DNA of 49,982 bases from Terriglobia bacterium (GTDB lineage: Bacteria > Acidobacteriota > Terriglobia > Bryobacterales > Bryobacteraceae), in contig PSRJ01000288.1 of NCBI GenBank assembly GCA_003175985.1, forward strand, positions 1 to 49,982, read 5' to 3'. The number at the start of each line of letters is the position of its first letter. The first letter of the stretch is position 1. The notes below the pieces were generated by a model. The model saw only the letters and a list, made by a program, of their open reading frames with translations. It was not told where the DNA came from and made no database searches. The position numbers and the translations under genes are program-made. Shown one piece after another: positions 47,306 to 49,982 of this stretch.

Positions 47306-49982
47306 GTGCGGCGCCTGGCAGCCCTCGCTGTAGTCATCGCGGCGCCCGTCTGGAGCCAGACGGCGGGCTTGCGGGGGCGCGTGACCGACCCTTCGGGATC
47401 GGTGGTCCCCGGCGCCAGTGTGACTCTGTTGAGCGCGGGCGGCTCTCGCTATTCCACGCGCACCACGGTCGATGGCGCTTACCTCTTTAGCGGTTTACGC
47501 TCTGGCGAATACCTGCTACAGGCCTCCGCGCCTTCGCTCACGGTGCCCGAACCGCTGCGTGTCACGCTCGATGCGGGGTTACAGGTGGTCAACCTGGAGT
47601 TACAGCTCGAGAGGGCGTCGCAACAGGTTACCGTGCAGGATAGCGCCGGGCCCGCCGTTACCACCGATCCCACGGGAAACGCCAGCGCCCTGGTAATGCG
47701 CGGCGACGATCTCGCGGCCCTGGCGGATGACCCTGAAGATCTTCAGGCGGACCTCGAAGCTCTGGCGGGACCTTCGGCCGGACCGAGCGGCACGGCCACT
47801 TACATCGACGGATTCAGCGGGTCCGGGCTTCCGCCCAAAGAGTCGATTCGCGAGGTGCGCATCAATCAGAATCCCTTTTCGCCGGAGTACGACAAGCTGG
47901 GTTATGGGCGGATCGAGGTCTTCACGAAGCCAGGGACCGAGAAATTTCACGGCACGGGCTATTGCAATTTCGCGGACGATGCCTGGAATTCGCGCAATCC
48001 TTATGCGCAGCAGAAAGCGCCGTTCCTGTTACATGAATTTGGGGCCAGCGGCAGCGGCCCGCTGAACCGCCGTACGTCGTTTTTCGTGAACCTCGAAAGA
48101 CATGCGATAGACAACGGGGCGGTCATTCACGGAAGCACACTCGATCCGGTCACGCTGGCGGTGGTCGACCCGTTCACGGACGTGCACCGGATTCCTCAGC
48201 GGCGTGTCATTATTTATCCGCGGTTAGATTACCAACTCAGCGCGAACCAGACACTGGCGTTGCGATATGGCTTCACCGATGTGGATATACACGACGCCGG
48301 CATAGGTAGTTTCAACCTCGTTTCACGGGGAGTTCACGCCAGGGGCCACTCGCACGCGGTACAGATCATGGAAACCGCGGCCCTGGGGTCGACGATCAAC
48401 GAGACGCGGTTCCAGTTTCTGCGAAACGATGCATCCAACATGGCCAACCAGGCCGGCGCCGCCATTCAGGTGCTGGGCGCATTCAATGGCGGTGGCGCCC
48501 CGGTGCGCTATTCCTCGATCGAGCAGAACAGTTACGAACTACAGAACTATACGACCATGCTGCGGGGGGCGCACACCTGGAGATGGGGCGGCCGTCTTCG
48601 CGCCGCGACGACGGAGGATGTCTCGCAGCAGAATTTTGGCGGCACTTTCACGTTTGCCGGCGGGCCGGGAATCACCTCGATCGAGCGGTATAGCCGCACA
48701 CTGCTCTATCAGCAGGCCGGCTTGTCCCCTGCCGAGATCCGCGCCCTGGGCGGCGGCGCTTCGCAGTTTACGATCGTCACTGGAAATCCGCGGGTTTCCG
48801 CCGGGCATGCGGATGCGGGACTGTTTTTTGGCGACGATTGGCGGTTGCGGCCCAATGTCACAGTAAGTTTCGGCCTGCGTTATGAGGCGCAAAATCACGT
48901 GGACGACTGGAGCGATTTCGCGCCGCGGCTCGCAGTGGCCTGGGCGCCGGGCGCGAAGAGGGGCAAGTCTTCCTCCAAGACCGTACTGCGCGCCGGCTTC
49001 GGCATGTTCTACGATCGCTTCTCGCTGACCAATACGATTACGGCACTTCGCTATAACGGGCTAATCGAGCAGCAGTATTCGATCGCCGATCCCGATTTCT
49101 TCCCGCTGATTCCCCCGCCGGCGACTCTTGCTTCCTTCGCTTCGGCGCAGACGAGGCAACAGATCAGTTCGAGTTTGCGCGCGCCGTACCTTCTGCAGGC
49201 CGCCCTGAGCGTGGAACGGCAGCTACCGCGGAATACCACGATTGCCCTCACTTATACGGGTTCTCACGGCGTACACACCCTCAGGTCAAACGTAGTTCTG
49301 AACGAAGCAGGTTCTATCTACCTGATGGAATCGTCGGGGCTATACAACCAGAATCAAGTAATCGCCAACGTGAACACGCGCGCGACCAAGAAAATATCCC
49401 TGATGGCTTCATACACACACAACCATGTCATGAGCACCAGCGACGGGCTGAGCACGTTTCCGGCGAATCCAATCCACCCTTCCGGCGAATACGGTCCGGC
49501 GGCGACCGATGTGCACCACCGCGTATCCATGAGCGGATCGATCGAGACTTGGGGAGGCCTGCGGTTGAGCCCGCTGTTGAACCTGGAATCCGGGCCCCCG
49601 TTCGATATCACCGTAGGGCGGGATCTCTACGGGGATACGCTGTTCAACGGCCGGCCGGGGTTCGCGACCGATCCTAACCGGCCAGGTGTAATCCCCACCA
49701 GGTACGGGCTGCTGGATCCCAACCCCATTCCGGGAGAGAACATTGTGCCGCGTAATTTCGGCCGTGGACCCGGCTCGATCATGTTCAACGTGCGCGCAGC
49801 CCGTGCATTTGCGTTCGGCTCGCGCGCGGCGTCGGGGAAGAGTTCGCCGGGTACGGACCATCGGTTCAACCTAACGATCTCCATGTCGGCTCGGAACCTG
49901 CTGAATCACAATAATCCGGGGCCCATTATAGGGAATATCACCTCGCCGCTATTCGGGCAGGCGAACCAACCGGCAGGCGCCA
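47306..49982 (+). CDS. Oar-like TonB-dependent receptor, 3' end beyond window
   Basis: The open frame runs 892 codons to the window edge without a stop. From GTG 47306 it reads as a signal peptide (VRRLAALAVVIAAPVWSQ), then a carboxypeptidase-regulatory-like domain (GLRGRVTDPSGSVVPGASV, residues about 20-100) and a plug-like region (YIDGFSGSGLPPKESIREV, GYGRIEVFTKPGTEKFHG). Beta-barrel strands fill the rest. The last codons read SARNLLNHNNPGPIIGNITS, a motif common near the end of acidobacterial receptors of this kind. A TGA lies in frame just before the GTG, so no earlier start exists. It probably imports a large nutrient, with TonB energy. Substrate unknown. Confidence 0.85.
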   Translation, partial: MRRLAALAVVIAAPVWSQTAGLRGRVTDPSGSVVPGASVTLLSAGGSRYSTRTTVDGAYLFSGLRSGEYLLQASAPSLTVPEPLRVTLDAGLQVVNLELQLERASQQVTVQDSAGPAVTTDPTGNASALVMRGDDLAALADDPEDLQADLEALAGPSAGPSGTATYIDGFSGSGLPPKESIREVRINQNPFSPEYDKLGYGRIEVFTKPGTEKFHGTGYCNFADDAWNSRNPYAQQKAPFLLHEFGASGSGPLNRRTSFFVNLERHAIDNGAVIHGSTLDPVTLAVVDPFTDVHRIPQRRVIIYPRLDYQLSANQTLALRYGFTDVDIHDAGIGSFNLVSRGVHARGHSHAVQIMETAALGSTINETRFQFLRNDASNMANQAGAAIQVLGAFNGGGAPVRYSSIEQNSYELQNYTTMLRGAHTWRWGGRLRAATTEDVSQQNFGGTFTFAGGPGITSIERYSRTLLYQQAGLSPAEIRALGGGASQFTIVTGNPRVSAGHADAGLFFGDDWRLRPNVTVSFGLRYEAQNHVDDWSDFAPRLAVAWAPGAKRGKSSSKTVLRAGFGMFYDRFSLTNTITALRYNGLIEQQYSIADPDFFPLIPPPATLASFASAQTRQQISSSLRAPYLLQAALSVERQLPRNTTIALTYTGSHGVHTLRSNVVLNEAGSIYLMESSGLYNQNQVIANVNTRATKKISLMASYTHNHVMSTSDGLSTFPANPIHPSGEYGPAATDVHHRVSMSGSIETWGGLRLSPLLNLESGPPFDITVGRDLYGDTLFNGRPGFATDPNRPGVIPTRYGLLDPNPIPGENIVPRNFGRGPGSIMFNVRAARAFAFGSRAASGKSSPGTDHRFNLTISMSARNLLNHNNPGPIIGNITSPLFGQANQPAGA

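Noticed and set aside
1..49982. tRNA genes, IS elements, prophage or integrase genes
   Set aside because: Looked for in the intergenic spacers and in protein motifs; none was recognised, so the idea of a formal integrated island around the NACHT gene rests on base composition only.

Overview
The window looks like a chromosomal stretch of a high-G+C acidobacterium, probably of the Solibacter/Bryobacter group. This is inferred from gene content, not from a 16S gene: a giant outer-membrane receptor with a carboxypeptidase-regulatory plug, several OmpA-type envelope proteins, a c-type cytochrome fused to a copper-monooxygenase-like domain, a HemQ-type coproheme decarboxylase, an EF-G paralogue, and many genes whose start codon sits six bases after a -10 box. 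No 16S/23S rRNA or tRNA gene was seen. The only recognised RNA gene is the 5' part of RNase P RNA at the left edge.

Layout. 1-233: RNase P RNA (minus, cut by the window edge). 515-7820: envelope and metabolism genes (lipoprotein with OmpA, PKD and Ig-like repeats; FMN-binding oxidase-like; DinB-like; POT peptide transporter; TIM-barrel epimerase; DUF4412-like). 7892-13258: accessory block with a 1380-residue membrane-anchored NACHT ATPase carrying about 25 HEAT repeats, a 400-base spacer with inverted repeats, and a RHH/PIN toxin-antitoxin pair. Sampled lines inside the NACHT gene are 47-48% G+C against about 62% in a sampled EF-G line. 13404-22998: EF-G2-like GTPase, lytic transglycosylase, histone-H1-like protein, His-rich membrane protein, DUF190, YihY, a GatC/AtzG-like small subunit coupled to an amidase, SDR, zinc-ribbon membrane protein. 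23112-23798: second VapBC pair with an inverted-repeat operator over a leaderless promoter. 23911-26431: outer-membrane barrel, then a MerR-controlled minus-strand operon. 26603-29232: ArsA-HSP20 ATPase operon. 30115-34400: tightly overlapping minus-strand operon rimO-yacG-pgpA-NHL protein-cinA. 34518-42213: membrane ferritin MbfA, FabL-like SDR with altered active site, sulfite/nitrite reductase with a HEPN-like tail, purH, cytochrome-copper protein. 42357-45660: fliH-fliI-fliJ and hemQ. 45725-49982: OmpA protein and an Oar-like TonB-dependent receptor that runs off the right edge.

The strongest candidate for an undescribed system is the NACHT-HEAT protein: a STAND-type signalling ATPase with a large repeat sensor, a membrane anchor and base composition unlike its neighbours. 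Other signals worth a look are the recurrent -10/six-base/start-codon geometry at ten genes, a 22-base repeat present three times in intergenic spacers, a MerR-type promoter with a 19-base spacer, and the FabL-like dehydrogenase in which Trp replaces the catalytic Tyr.
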